Shown in pieces: positions 53,391 through 61,902 of a stretch of DNA of 64,000 nt; positions within the stretch are counted from its first letter, which is position 1, and the number at the start of each line of letters is the position of its first letter. Under the pieces are notes generated by a model. The model had not been told where the DNA came from and ran no database searches. It saw only the letters and a program-made list of their open reading frames with translations. The stretch is taken from assembly GCA_965220955.1 (NCBI GenBank), contig CBDCRK010000032.1, positions 310,001 to 374,000 of the forward strand, written 5' to 3'. This stretch comes from CBDCRK01 sp965220955 (GTDB taxonomy: Bacteria > Desulfobacterota > Binatia > Bin18 > CBDCRK01). A program made the position numbers and the translations under genes.

Positions 53391-54242
53391 ATGCCACAGG
53401 TATCGGGCAAGGTCAGGATTCCGGCGGGCAAGAAGGTGGCTGTCAACATTGGCTGTGACTTCGACGCTCAGGCGATCTGGATTGGCTCATTTAACCTGAC
53501 GTCTCCCGCGTATATGTCCCGGGGTGAGTTTGGGGCCGAGGTAGCGGTGCCACGGCTGTTAAAGCTGTTTGACAAACACGGGATCAAGACGACCTGGTGT
53601 ATTCCCGGCCATACTGTGGACACCTGGCCTGAGGTCTGTAAGGAGATTTTGTCAGCCGGACATGAGGTCGGTCACCACGGATATGTGCACGAGAACCCAA
53701 CGCCTCTCTCCCTTGAGGAGGAGACCAGAGTGATGGAGAGGGGCCTTGAGTCATTGGCCCGCATTGGCGTGAAGCCCCACGGCTACCGGTCCCCCTACTG
53801 GGACTTTAGCCCTAATACGCTTTCCATCCTAGAGCAATATGGGTTTGATTATGACAGCAGCTTGATGGGGAATGATGTACACCCATACCGGCCCCGTCCG
53901 GTAGAAATACACGCAGACCGTGCTAATGTCTTCGGGCCGCCGAGCAAGATCCTAGAAATCCCGGTTTCCTGGTATCTGGATGACTTCCCGCAGGTTGAGT
54001 ACATGACAGGGCGACAGGAGGGCATGCGTCCTGCAGAGGATATCTCCGACCGTTGGCGGTCCATCTTTGACTACGCGGTAGAGAACGAGGAAGGGGCTTG
54101 TTACGTGCTGACAACGCATCCCCAGACCATCGGCCGGGCCCACACAATTCAGATGCTGGAAAAGTTGATTGTCTACATGAAGGACCGCGGGGCTTGGTTT
54201 GCTACGCTTAATGAGATTTGCCACGCCACTGATCTTTCTTAA
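53391..54242 (+). CDS. Polysaccharide deacetylase/allantoinase-like (CE4 fold) enzyme
   Basis: 283 residues from ATG 53391 (caaggagaaaggag upstream). The NodB/PuuE-like barrel shows GCDFDAQAIW (catalytic Asp region), GHEVGHHGYVHENP (metal His pair) and HGYRSPYWDFSPNTL. A C-terminal EEGACYVLTTHPQTIGR carries the last His. Related proteins are chitooligosaccharide deacetylases and PuuE allantoinases; pairing with a nitrilase-family amidase hints at C-N bond hydrolysis of a small nitrogen compound. No signal peptide: cytoplasmic. Confidence 0.83.
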   Translation: MPQVSGKVRIPAGKKVAVNIGCDFDAQAIWIGSFNLTSPAYMSRGEFGAEVAVPRLLKLFDKHGIKTTWCIPGHTVDTWPEVCKEILSAGHEVGHHGYVHENPTPLSLEEETRVMERGLESLARIGVKPHGYRSPYWDFSPNTLSILEQYGFDYDSSLMGNDVHPYRPRPVEIHADRANVFGPPSKILEIPVSWYLDDFPQVEYMTGRQEGMRPAEDISDRWRSIFDYAVENEEGACYVLTTHPQTIGRAHTIQMLEKLIVYMKDRGAWFATLNEICHATDLS

Positions 54243-54340
54243 TGATCCTGCGGCAGGTGAGTAAGGAGGTTGTTCATCTTTACTCCTTGTTCCCCGTCTC
54301 ATGTCTACTTTACAGCTGCAATAAAACCTTTGATTCTTCA

Positions 54341-54356
54341 CTTTATTGTGATAGAG
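54341..54356 (+). promoter_or_regulatory. tetO-like palindrome ahead of the OYE-type gene
   Basis: ctttattgtgatagag matches the perfect palindrome at 59307-59322 (ctctatcgtgatagag) in 14 of 16 positions and resembles a Tet operator. Both have tttgattct exactly 12 bases upstream. Probably a shared repressor site. Confidence 0.5.
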
Positions 54357-54511
54357 CGGCTCTGAAGCCTAACCTTAGTACAGGAGTGGTGGGCGCACTT
54401 CGTAGGCCGCCTCGAGCGAGTGATGAACTGGATAATTGTGGAGTGCCCCCTTGGGGATAAGACTGGGCGAAGGTGAATAGCCTTGCTTAGACCGTGAAAG
54501 GAGGGAGTATT

Positions 54512-56479
54512 ATGGCAGACCAGCAGCGGTTCGAGCATTTGTTTACTCCCCTGCAACTCCGTCAGGTTACGGTTAAGAACCGTATTGTTTCCTCGGCGCA
54601 CGCAGATGCCCTGGCAGAAGAGGGAGTGCCAAAAGAGAAGGCCCAACATTACTATGAGGAGAAGGCCAAGGGTGGCGTGGGGTTGCTAATGTGCTTTGGG
54701 TCGGCAGGCGTACATCCTACCTCGCCCGCGCGCGATTGGAATGGCGTGGAATTGTTCGATGACCGCGTGATTCCCTATCTGGCCACATTTGCCAATACTA
54801 TGCACGGCTACAATGTCCCGGTTATTGCGCAAATTACCCACCGCGGGCGACGGGGACGAAGCGTGGAGCGATTTCAGCGCATGTACGGGCCGTCTTCTAT
54901 CCGCGAACCTAACCACCGCGAAACGCCGCACGAGCTGGACAAGGAAATGATAACGGAGTTTATCCAGGCATTTGCTGACGCGGCCTGGCGATTGAAGCAA
55001 GGCCACTTCGACGGCTGTGAAGTGATGGCAAGCCACTGCCATTTGATTGACCAGTTCTGGACGTTGAACGCCAACCAGCGCACGGACGAGTACGGTGGCT
55101 TGCTGGCGAATCGTTTACGTTTCGGCGTGCGGGTTATCGAAGCCATACGCGAGAAGTGCGGCAACCATTTCATCATTGGCATTCGCATTACGGGCGATGA
55201 TTTCACCAAGGGTGGGCTCGACCAGACAACCATGAAAGAGGTTGCCGCGCAGCTTGACCGGTTGGGGCTACTCGACTACTTTAGCGTTGTGGGCTCAACG
55301 GCAGAAACGTTCATTGGTGAAGCGGCGGCGGTGCCGGACATGACCCTGCCCCATGCGCCCTATGTATCGTTGGCTGCTGCGATTAAGCAAGTGGTGCGCG
55401 TCCCCGTTATTACAGCCGGGCGCGTAACCTCCCCGGTGGAAGCGGAGGAAATCCTTGCAGGTGAGCAGGCGGACTTAGTCATTATGACCCGGGCTTTGAT
55501 TGCCGACCCGCAGTTGCCCCAGAAGGCCATAGCCGGGCAGTTAGATGATATCCGCTTGTGTCGTGGCTACAACGAGGGCTGTATTGACCGCATCTACACG
55601 GGGCGCGGTGTAACCTGTATGCAGAACGCGATAACCGGGCGAGAGACCGACTTGGGCGAACTGGCACCAACAGAGAAGCCACGCACGGTGGTGGTTGTAG
55701 GTGGTGGCCCTGCTGGACTGGAAGCTGCGCGCGTTGCCCGCTGGCGTGGACACCCTGTGGTGTTAATGGAGAAGTCGGGCGAGTTGGGCGGGCAAACACT
55801 GGTTGCCGCCAAAGCCCCGTTGCGTGGTGAGTTCTCGGGCGCGGCGCAATGGATGGCGCACCAATGCCGTAAACTAGGCGTGGATATTCGCTTGCACTGC
55901 TCGGCTACAGCTGAATTGATTCTGCGTGAACAACCTGCGGTTGTCATTGTGGCAACAGGTGCTTATCCGCTCAAGCCGGACATTACTGGTATTGAAAATG
56001 CGGTGGATGCCTGGTCTGTCTTGAACGGCAACATTCCAGGTGGTGAGCGAGTTGCCGTGATTGACGAGGAGTATGGGTTTCAAGGACCCAGCGTAGCGGA
56101 GATGCTGCTCGAGGCCGGCAAGCGTGTGGACCTTATTACCAGCATGGAGGCCATAGGTACCCTGCTCGGCGCAACAACACGCCCGCCCGTATATCAACGG
56201 TTGTTCAAAAAAGGCATTGTGATCCACCCGCACTTACACGTCCGTGCAATTAAAGGTGATTCCCTTATCACGGAAAACGTCTGGTCTGCCACCATGGACG
56301 AACAGGGCGATTACCAGGCCGTTGTGTATGCGTTTGGTGGGCAAGCCGTAGATACATTAGATGCCTTGTCCCAGCACCTCAAAGACCAGGTAGAGTGTTT
56401 CGTGGTAGGTGATGCCTTCGCGCCGCGCACACTACAGCATGCGATTCTGGAGGGACATACGCTTGCGCGAAAAATCTGA
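54512..56479 (+). CDS. NADH:flavin oxidoreductase / 2,4-dienoyl-CoA reductase-type Fe-S flavoenzyme
   Basis: 655 residues from ATG 54512 (aaaggaggg upstream). Residues about 5-345 are an OYE-type TIM barrel (TPLQLRQVTVKNRIVSSAHA, AQITHRGRRG, QRTDEYGG). An iron-sulfur segment follows, then a pyridine-nucleotide/FAD domain (RTVVVVGGGPAGLEAARVA, VIVATGAYPL). In the FadH-type Fe-S motif C-x2-C-x3-C-x11-C the second Cys is replaced by Tyr: Cys350, Tyr353, Cys357, Cys369. A cluster may be lost or altered. Reductions of enoates, N-demethylation and trimethylamine chemistry occur in the family; substrate unknown here. Confidence 0.87.
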   Translation: MADQQRFEHLFTPLQLRQVTVKNRIVSSAHADALAEEGVPKEKAQHYYEEKAKGGVGLLMCFGSAGVHPTSPARDWNGVELFDDRVIPYLATFANTMHGYNVPVIAQITHRGRRGRSVERFQRMYGPSSIREPNHRETPHELDKEMITEFIQAFADAAWRLKQGHFDGCEVMASHCHLIDQFWTLNANQRTDEYGGLLANRLRFGVRVIEAIREKCGNHFIIGIRITGDDFTKGGLDQTTMKEVAAQLDRLGLLDYFSVVGSTAETFIGEAAAVPDMTLPHAPYVSLAAAIKQVVRVPVITAGRVTSPVEAEEILAGEQADLVIMTRALIADPQLPQKAIAGQLDDIRLCRGYNEGCIDRIYTGRGVTCMQNAITGRETDLGELAPTEKPRTVVVVGGGPAGLEAARVARWRGHPVVLMEKSGELGGQTLVAAKAPLRGEFSGAAQWMAHQCRKLGVDIRLHCSATAELILREQPAVVIVATGAYPLKPDITGIENAVDAWSVLNGNIPGGERVAVIDEEYGFQGPSVAEMLLEAGKRVDLITSMEAIGTLLGATTRPPVYQRLFKKGIVIHPHLHVRAIKGDSLITENVWSATMDEQGDYQAVVYAFGGQAVDTLDALSQHLKDQVECFVVGDAFAPRTLQHAILEGHTLARKI

Positions 56480-56513
56480 CTGCCTTTAGTATTTTCTCAA
56501 GAAGGAGGCCGTT

Positions 56514-58739
56514 ATGGCTTTGGGCATTCAAGATCACACAGAGGTGAAGCCGGTTATCTGCTGCAGCTGCTCCCAGTGGTGCGGAGTGCTGGTCCACTTG
56601 GACAAGGGTCGCATCACTAACATCAGCGGAGATAAAGATCATCCGGTCAGTCAAGGCTTTATATGCCCCAAGGGAACCCGGGCAGCCGAGATTCACTACC
56701 ACCCTCGTCGGATCCATCGCCCGCTCAAGCGCAAGGGCGCTAGAGGAGAAGGTCAGTGGCAGGAGGTGGGATGGGACGAAGCCCTTGATGAAATTGCCAT
56801 GAAGGTGCGAGGGCTTGTGGGCGAGTTCGGAGCGGAGAGTATTGCCCTTACCTTTGGCACCTTCCATGCCAGCGATTGGTGCATTGGCGAGCGTTTTATG
56901 AACCTCTTGGGCAGCCCCAACACTGTGGGACAAGACAAGATCTGCTCTGGCCCCAACGTTCTAGCTGAATCGCTGACTTACGGTTTGGGCCCAACCTTTT
57001 TAACCTCCCCAGTTCCCGGAGTAACCCGCTGTATGGTGCTCTGGGGAATGCGCCCGAGTGCCGCGAGGCCCCTGGTCTGGAAGCGGATTGTGGAAGCCCG
57101 CCGCCGTGGAGCCAAGCTCATTGTAGTCGATCCCGAGCGCACTACTGAGGCCAAACAAGCGGACCTATGGCTGCAAATCCGCCCCGGAACCGACGCAGCT
57201 TTGAGCCTGGGGTGGCTGAATACCATCATTGAGGAAGATCTATACGACCGGGAGTTTGTCGAAAAGCATACGGTGGGATTTTCGCAGTTGCGGCAGCGAG
57301 CAGCGGCCTACCCCTCGCAGAAGGTTGCCGAGATTACCTGGGTGTCGGAAGAGCTGCTAAGGGAGTCGGCCCGCCTGTTTGCCACCAATAAGCCGGGCAT
57401 TATCTACGGAGGCAACGGCCTGTGTCAGATTGGCACAACGGCTGTACAGAGTGGCCGTGCCATCTCCTGTATGGTGGCCATTACCGGCAACCTGGACGTG
57501 AAAGGCGGGCATTGCTTGGCTGGCCCTCCGCGCAACATTGTGGCCAACGGAGAAGGTGTGCGGGCCAGCTCACTGTCTGCCTCACAGCGTAGCAAACGAT
57601 TGGGAGCGGATCGGTTCCCCTTTGTAGGTAATGGTTACGCCCAACTCGATGCTGCTGTGGCGCCAGCCTGGTATGGGAAACGACATCTATTGAGTTGGCT
57701 GGCTACAGCCCACGAGCCTAGCCTTTGGCAGGCTATCAACACAGGGGAGCCGTATCCAGTGAAGGCAGTGTTTGTTCAGCATCACAATCCCCTGGGAGCT
57801 AGTGCCAATGCCAAGGTTGTTGCGCAAGCATTGCAGAGCCCCAATCTCGATCTGCTGGTGGTCCAAGAGCTGTTCCCGACTGCAACAACGGAGTTTGCTG
57901 ACTACATTCTGCCGGCTTGCCATTGGTTGGAGAAGCCCTTTTATTCCTCCGGCTATATTGCGCTCTCCGGAGATTACGCGTCAGCCAACCATCGGCCTAT
58001 TGCTCCAGAGTTCGAACATCGCAATGATTATGAACTCTGGCGGGATTTGGGTCGCAGACTGGGACAAGAAGACCACTGGCCTGAGACTATTGAAGAGTTG
58101 TGGAATGAGAACCTACGTCCTGCGGGGCTTACCTTCGAGAGTTTGGCGGCACAACGAGGGCCCTGGGCCTCAGCCGCGCCCAAATATAAAAAGTTCACCA
58201 GCGAAGACAGCAATACTCCCTTTGGCACGCCGTCCGGGAAAGTGGAATTACGCTCACAACTCCTCGACACCCTCGGCTATGACCCACTTCCTGACTATGA
58301 AGAGCCGGAGATCTTTCGCCGCTGGTCAAGAGATTACCCCCTTGTTCTCACCACCGGGGGACGAGATATCAAAGGCTTTCACCAGAGCAGCCAACAAATG
58401 TCTTGGTTCCGTAGCAAGTATCCGCATCCCTTGGTCCGGATTCATCCCCAAACCGCTGCTGAGTTAGGCATTGCTGACAAAGACTGGGTTACCATTGAAA
58501 CACCCAAAGGACGAGTCAGACAAAAAGCGTGTCTCACCGAAACACTCCATCCCTGGGTTGTGCAAGCCGACCGCTGGTGGTATCCCGAACAGGGTGGGGG
58601 AAAATTAACGCTTTACGGGATTTGGGAGACCAACATTAATGTCTGTACCGACGACGACCCGGCGAGTTGCGATCCTTTGATGGGAAGCTGGCTTCTACGT
58701 GGCCTCCCCTGCCGTCTGATTGTTGAAACACAACGCTAA
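56514..58739 (+). CDS. Molybdopterin-dependent oxidoreductase (DMSO reductase superfamily)
   Basis: 741 residues. An N-terminal [4Fe-4S] motif is present: C-x2-C-x3-C-x26-C, seen as CCSCSQWCGV and ICPKGT. The likely Mo ligand is Cys in QDKICSGPN. The pterin-binding blocks GANGLCQIGT-type (here YGGNGLCQIGTTAVQSGRAI), PGTDAALSLGWLN and the C-terminal DKDWVTIETPKGRVRQKA are all intact. No twin-arginine signal, so cytoplasmic. Its length and Cys ligand are compatible with soluble enzymes such as acetylene hydratase-like or hydroxylase-like members. It lies 34 bases after the OYE-type gene and probably forms an operon with it and the next small gene. Confidence 0.88.
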   Translation: MALGIQDHTEVKPVICCSCSQWCGVLVHLDKGRITNISGDKDHPVSQGFICPKGTRAAEIHYHPRRIHRPLKRKGARGEGQWQEVGWDEALDEIAMKVRGLVGEFGAESIALTFGTFHASDWCIGERFMNLLGSPNTVGQDKICSGPNVLAESLTYGLGPTFLTSPVPGVTRCMVLWGMRPSAARPLVWKRIVEARRRGAKLIVVDPERTTEAKQADLWLQIRPGTDAALSLGWLNTIIEEDLYDREFVEKHTVGFSQLRQRAAAYPSQKVAEITWVSEELLRESARLFATNKPGIIYGGNGLCQIGTTAVQSGRAISCMVAITGNLDVKGGHCLAGPPRNIVANGEGVRASSLSASQRSKRLGADRFPFVGNGYAQLDAAVAPAWYGKRHLLSWLATAHEPSLWQAINTGEPYPVKAVFVQHHNPLGASANAKVVAQALQSPNLDLLVVQELFPTATTEFADYILPACHWLEKPFYSSGYIALSGDYASANHRPIAPEFEHRNDYELWRDLGRRLGQEDHWPETIEELWNENLRPAGLTFESLAAQRGPWASAAPKYKKFTSEDSNTPFGTPSGKVELRSQLLDTLGYDPLPDYEEPEIFRRWSRDYPLVLTTGGRDIKGFHQSSQQMSWFRSKYPHPLVRIHPQTAAELGIADKDWVTIETPKGRVRQKACLTETLHPWVVQADRWWYPEQGGGKLTLYGIWETNINVCTDDDPASCDPLMGSWLLRGLPCRLIVETQR

Positions 58740-58845
58740 CCTGCTTAACCGCCACGTCTACAACTACCATAGACGTCCCCCCTGTAGACTTGGTATAAGT
58801 AAGCGGGCTCCTGCTTCCCCATCCACACAAAGAGGAGGAAAGACT

Positions 58846-59142
58846 ATGCCTTTATATATGGGTGAAATCTATGTGAACGCGTCCAGTCCGGACAACGTCA
58901 AAAAATTTATCTCCATGTTTCAGCAGACACTGAGCGGAGGTTTCCCGCCGGGGGTTACCCGAGTGGCAGGACCCTGGGCCTCCAATGAGGAAGCTAAGCT
59001 CATACTCATTGTCAATATTGAGGACCATTCCCTCACTTTTGATCCCTTTTCCAAGGCGGTTACCCAAGGACTGGTTCTCAGACGGAGACTGACCCCTATT
59101 GTGGAGTGGGGTGCAGTGGAAAAGATGGCAAGCGAATTGTAA
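58846..59142 (+). CDS. Small hypothetical protein after the molybdoenzyme gene
   Basis: 98 residues from ATG 58846 with agaggagg upstream. YMGEIYVNASSPDNVKKFIS then a beta-rich segment AKLILIVNIEDHSLTFD and RLTPIVEWGAVEKM suggest a ferredoxin-like/Dabb-type small alpha-beta fold. Not recognised. Its place behind the molybdoenzyme suggests a shared pathway. Confidence 0.6.
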   Translation: MPLYMGEIYVNASSPDNVKKFISMFQQTLSGGFPPGVTRVAGPWASNEEAKLILIVNIEDHSLTFDPFSKAVTQGLVLRRRLTPIVEWGAVEKMASEL

Positions 59143-59219
59143 AAGTTACCCTTACTCCCCTGGCAAATTCCGGCTGTATTAAAGAAGCAGGAGCCCAAGC
59201 CTCCCTGTTCCTTTTATTT

Positions 59220-59254
59220 CCCTTTCCCTTGGGAGAGGGTTAGGGTGAGGGAGG
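59220..59254. repeat. Dispersed palindromic repeat (CCCTTTCCC...GGGTTAGGGTGAGGG)
   Basis: ccctttcccttgggagagggttagggtgagggagg holds the inverted repeat cccttt / gagagggt-type arms and the GGTTAGGGTGAGGG tail, a common intergenic repeat type in many bacterial genomes. It marks the end of the molybdoenzyme operon. Confidence 0.7.
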
Positions 59255-59306
59255 AGAAAAAAGGTTTAGTACGGGTCCTTAGGAAGAAGCTTTCTTTGAT
59301 TCTCAG

Positions 59307-59322
59307 CTCTATCGTGATAGAG
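59307..59322 (+). promoter_or_regulatory. tetO-like palindrome ahead of LLM gene region
   Basis: ctctatcgtgatagag, a near-perfect palindrome (7-base arms ctctatc / gatagag with a two-base centre). See the sister site at 54341-54356, which has identical upstream context (tttgattct at -12). Confidence 0.5.
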
Positions 59323-59354
59323 CAAGTCTAGATTATGAGCTGGAGGGTTGAGGA

Positions 59355-59531
59355 ATGCGTTGCCCGAGTTGCGAATGTGAGAATCCAGAAGGAGCCAAGT
59401 TCTGCATTGAGTGTGCCTCTCCACTCAAGAACCGCTGTCCGAGTTGTGGGTTTGAGAATCTAGCACGGGCCAAGGAAGTAGGTCTGCGGCTAGGGGTAGA
59501 GATTTGCACTGACATCACAGCCTTACAATAA
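59355..59531 (+). pseudogene. Double-zinc-ribbon N-terminal remnant (adenylate/guanylate cyclase-type)
   Basis: A 58-residue frame starts MRCPSCECENPEGAKFC and has a complete first ribbon (CxxC at 3/6 and 17/20) and the beginning of a second (NRCPSCGFEN), after which it runs into unrelated sequence and stops. This is the typical start of class III cyclase/ATPase proteins with a double zinc ribbon. The rest of the gene is deleted. Confidence 0.6.
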
Positions 59532-59639
59532 GGTTTGAGCGAGTCAACACCAAGGCCAGCAAGAAGAAGCCCGATAGATGTTGGTCAATATCTACGGTTA
59601 ATTCAGCGGAGGCTTTGATACGGAAGAAAGGAGGTATCT

Positions 59640-60494
59640 ATGAAAGTTGGAGTTTTTCTACTTGCTTCAGAAAAATCGGCTGATCCGGCCGCTGTAGCTA
59701 AGAGAGCAGAGGAGCTGGGGTTTGACTCTTTCTGGGTGCCCGAGCATCCTATCCTCCCGGTCCATTATTCCTCACGCTACCCTGCCTCGCCTGACGGTCG
59801 TGTTCCGGAAGCCGTGGGCATCATTGCTGATCCCTTTGTGGCGTTGGGGCGAGCCTCGGCAGTGACCAAAACCATACAGCTGGGTACTGGCATTTGTCTG
59901 GTTCCTGAACGCAATCCTTTGCTTCTGGCCAAGGAGATTGCTACCCTTGACCATTACTCTGGGGGCCGGTTCATCTTTGGCATTGGGGCTGGCTGGCTCA
60001 AGGAAGAGACCGAGATTATGGGGGGGAACTTTGCCCATCGCTGGACCCAGACTCAGGACGCGGTTCTGGCCATGAAGGAGCTATGGACCAAGGAGGAAGC
60101 TGAGTACCATGGGAAATATTATGATTTCCCCGCGGTCAAGTCTTTCCCCAAGCCCGCGCAAAAACCCCATCCTCCGGTTTTTCTCGGAGGCTCTGCCAAA
60201 AATGTATTCAAGAGGACAGTCGAGTGGGGCGATGGATGGATGCCTACAGCTTCGTCAGTGGAAGATATAACGCGCGGCCGTGCGACTCTCAATGAGCTGG
60301 CGGAGAAGGCAGGTCGGGATCCCAAGTCTATAGAGGTTTTAGCTTTTGGGCAGCCAGGTCAATTCAAGGACCGTGAAGCGATCGAGGCCATAGAAAAAGC
60401 CGGTGCTAACCATGCAACTATCTGGCTCAGAAGGATGGAAGGAAATGAAGCCATAGCTGAGTTGGAGGAGTTGGCCGGCCGAGTTCTCAGTTAG
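59640..60494 (+). CDS. LLM-class F420-dependent oxidoreductase
   Basis: 284 residues. Features of the F420-type luciferase-like group: KVGVFLLASEKSADPAAVAK, GFDSFWVPEHPILPVHYSS, TIQLGTGICLVPERNPLLLAK and GGRFIFGIGAGWLKEETEIMG. These correspond to the TIGR03619-like subfamily. RBS gaaaggaggtatct precedes ATG 59640. Distant from the 33557 enzyme (different length and motifs). The substrate is unknown. Controlled perhaps by the palindrome at 59307. Confidence 0.87.
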   Translation: MKVGVFLLASEKSADPAAVAKRAEELGFDSFWVPEHPILPVHYSSRYPASPDGRVPEAVGIIADPFVALGRASAVTKTIQLGTGICLVPERNPLLLAKEIATLDHYSGGRFIFGIGAGWLKEETEIMGGNFAHRWTQTQDAVLAMKELWTKEEAEYHGKYYDFPAVKSFPKPAQKPHPPVFLGGSAKNVFKRTVEWGDGWMPTASSVEDITRGRATLNELAEKAGRDPKSIEVLAFGQPGQFKDREAIEAIEKAGANHATIWLRRMEGNEAIAELEELAGRVLS

Positions 60495-60535
60495 TACGAG
60501 GTCAATACCTAGGGCGATTCCGCGCAGGAGTTAGG

Positions 60536-61894
60536 TTACGGCGCCCGCAATGTTAGTAGCGCTATCTCCGGCGGAATGCCCAAACGCATAGGATAGCCAT
60601 AAAACCCTACACAACGAGTGACAAACAGGTACATATCCCCGCGACGAAAAACTCCTTGGTCGGGAATACCAAGGAGTCCAATGACGGTGAGCGCGTGGTT
60701 TTGACCCCATTGCACTCCTATGTGTCCGCCATGGGTGTGACCGGACAAGACCAGGTCTGCACATCCCCGCGGCAACACTGGAAACACGCGTGGGTCATGG
60801 TTCAGAAGCAAACGAGGGACCGGCCTGCGTAATCCCCAGGAGCGTACGACTCGGGCGTAGGGCTCTCCATCCACTGCGAACGGGCTGGAAAGAAAGTCCA
60901 TTCCTCCCACTTCCAGGGGATAACCGTTCACCGAAAGCGTGACCAAGGTGTTACGCAGAGTTGTGACCCCGGCCTGACCAAGGCGATACACCAGACGCTC
61001 CGGAGCATCAAGGTCGTGGTTGCCCAGGCAGGCCCACTGCCCATACGGCGCGCTGACCCGCGCCAAGGCTTCATAGAGCGGCTTGTCAAAGTTGCCACTA
61101 CGGTGGGTAAGGAAATCCCCGGTATGCAGGACCAGATCCGGTTTGGCGCGGTTCGTCAGCTCGGCCACACGCAGGAGTCGATCCCGGTTCATGGCTCCGC
61201 CCACATGAATGTCTGACAGGTGCGCTATGCGCAGGCCATCAAGCGTTTGCGGCCAGTAGGACAGGGTGAGTTCCCGCTCTTCCACACGAAAATCATAGTT
61301 CAGCTTCACGCTAGAGAGGGAAAAAACGAAGGGAGCTCCAACGCCCAGGACACCGAGGTACTGGAGGAACTGCCGACGCTCGGGAGAAAACGGGGCCGTA
61401 GTCGTAAACGCGTGTTGGTCCTGGTTATAGTTATAATGTTGCAGTGCCTGTCTCATTGTGCGTCTACTCAGTCGCCCCAGGTCTATTACTACGTAGCCAA
61501 CGAACAGCAACTCATGCACGCTGAACCAGATAGCGCCAACCCAGGAGATTCCCACCCCGTGTAAAATGGGGAGGGTGCTTCCGAAGCTGGCAGTGAAAAG
61601 CTGAGCGATCATCACTATATCAAAGAGAACGCCAAGCCCAATAAGCAGGAAGAAAAACAGAGCAGCACGTTGGTACTTGCACAAGAGCTGCTCCAGGTAG
61701 ATGTGGAGCTGTAAGCGAGCATAGGAAAAAGGTACAAAGGCTACAGGAACAAGGAAAAGTAAGAAGAAGGCTCGCCCAGAGACAAACGTACCCAGGATTA
61801 GGGCGGCAAAGACAAGAAAAAGATTGAGACCGACTTGCCAGCTACGCAACCAGCGGTAGGCTGGCGAGCATAATGTGTGAATGGGGCCAGCCAT
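60536..61894 (-). CDS. Membrane-anchored metallophosphoesterase
   Basis: 452 residues from ATG 61894, chosen because a start further upstream would overlap the neighbour. About four N-terminal hydrophobic segments (residues about 15-140) precede a calcineurin-like domain with HLSDIHVG, HTGDFLTHRSG, CLGNHDLDAPE, LLNHDPRVF and LSGHTHGGHIG, a complete di-metal site. Similar to YkuE/YaeI-type phosphodiesterases that act on lipid headgroups. A segment FLQYLGVLGVG just before the domain looks like a late signal anchor. Confidence 0.88.
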   Translation of the reverse strand: MAGPIHTLCSPAYRWLRSWQVGLNLFLVFAALILGTFVSGRAFFLLFLVPVAFVPFSYARLQLHIYLEQLLCKYQRAALFFFLLIGLGVLFDIVMIAQLFTASFGSTLPILHGVGISWVGAIWFSVHELLFVGYVVIDLGRLSRRTMRQALQHYNYNQDQHAFTTTAPFSPERRQFLQYLGVLGVGAPFVFSLSSVKLNYDFRVEERELTLSYWPQTLDGLRIAHLSDIHVGGAMNRDRLLRVAELTNRAKPDLVLHTGDFLTHRSGNFDKPLYEALARVSAPYGQWACLGNHDLDAPERLVYRLGQAGVTTLRNTLVTLSVNGYPLEVGGMDFLSSPFAVDGEPYARVVRSWGLRRPVPRLLLNHDPRVFPVLPRGCADLVLSGHTHGGHIGVQWGQNHALTVIGLLGIPDQGVFRRGDMYLFVTRCVGFYGYPMRLGIPPEIALLTLRAP

Positions 61895-61902
61895 GGGTTT
61901 GT

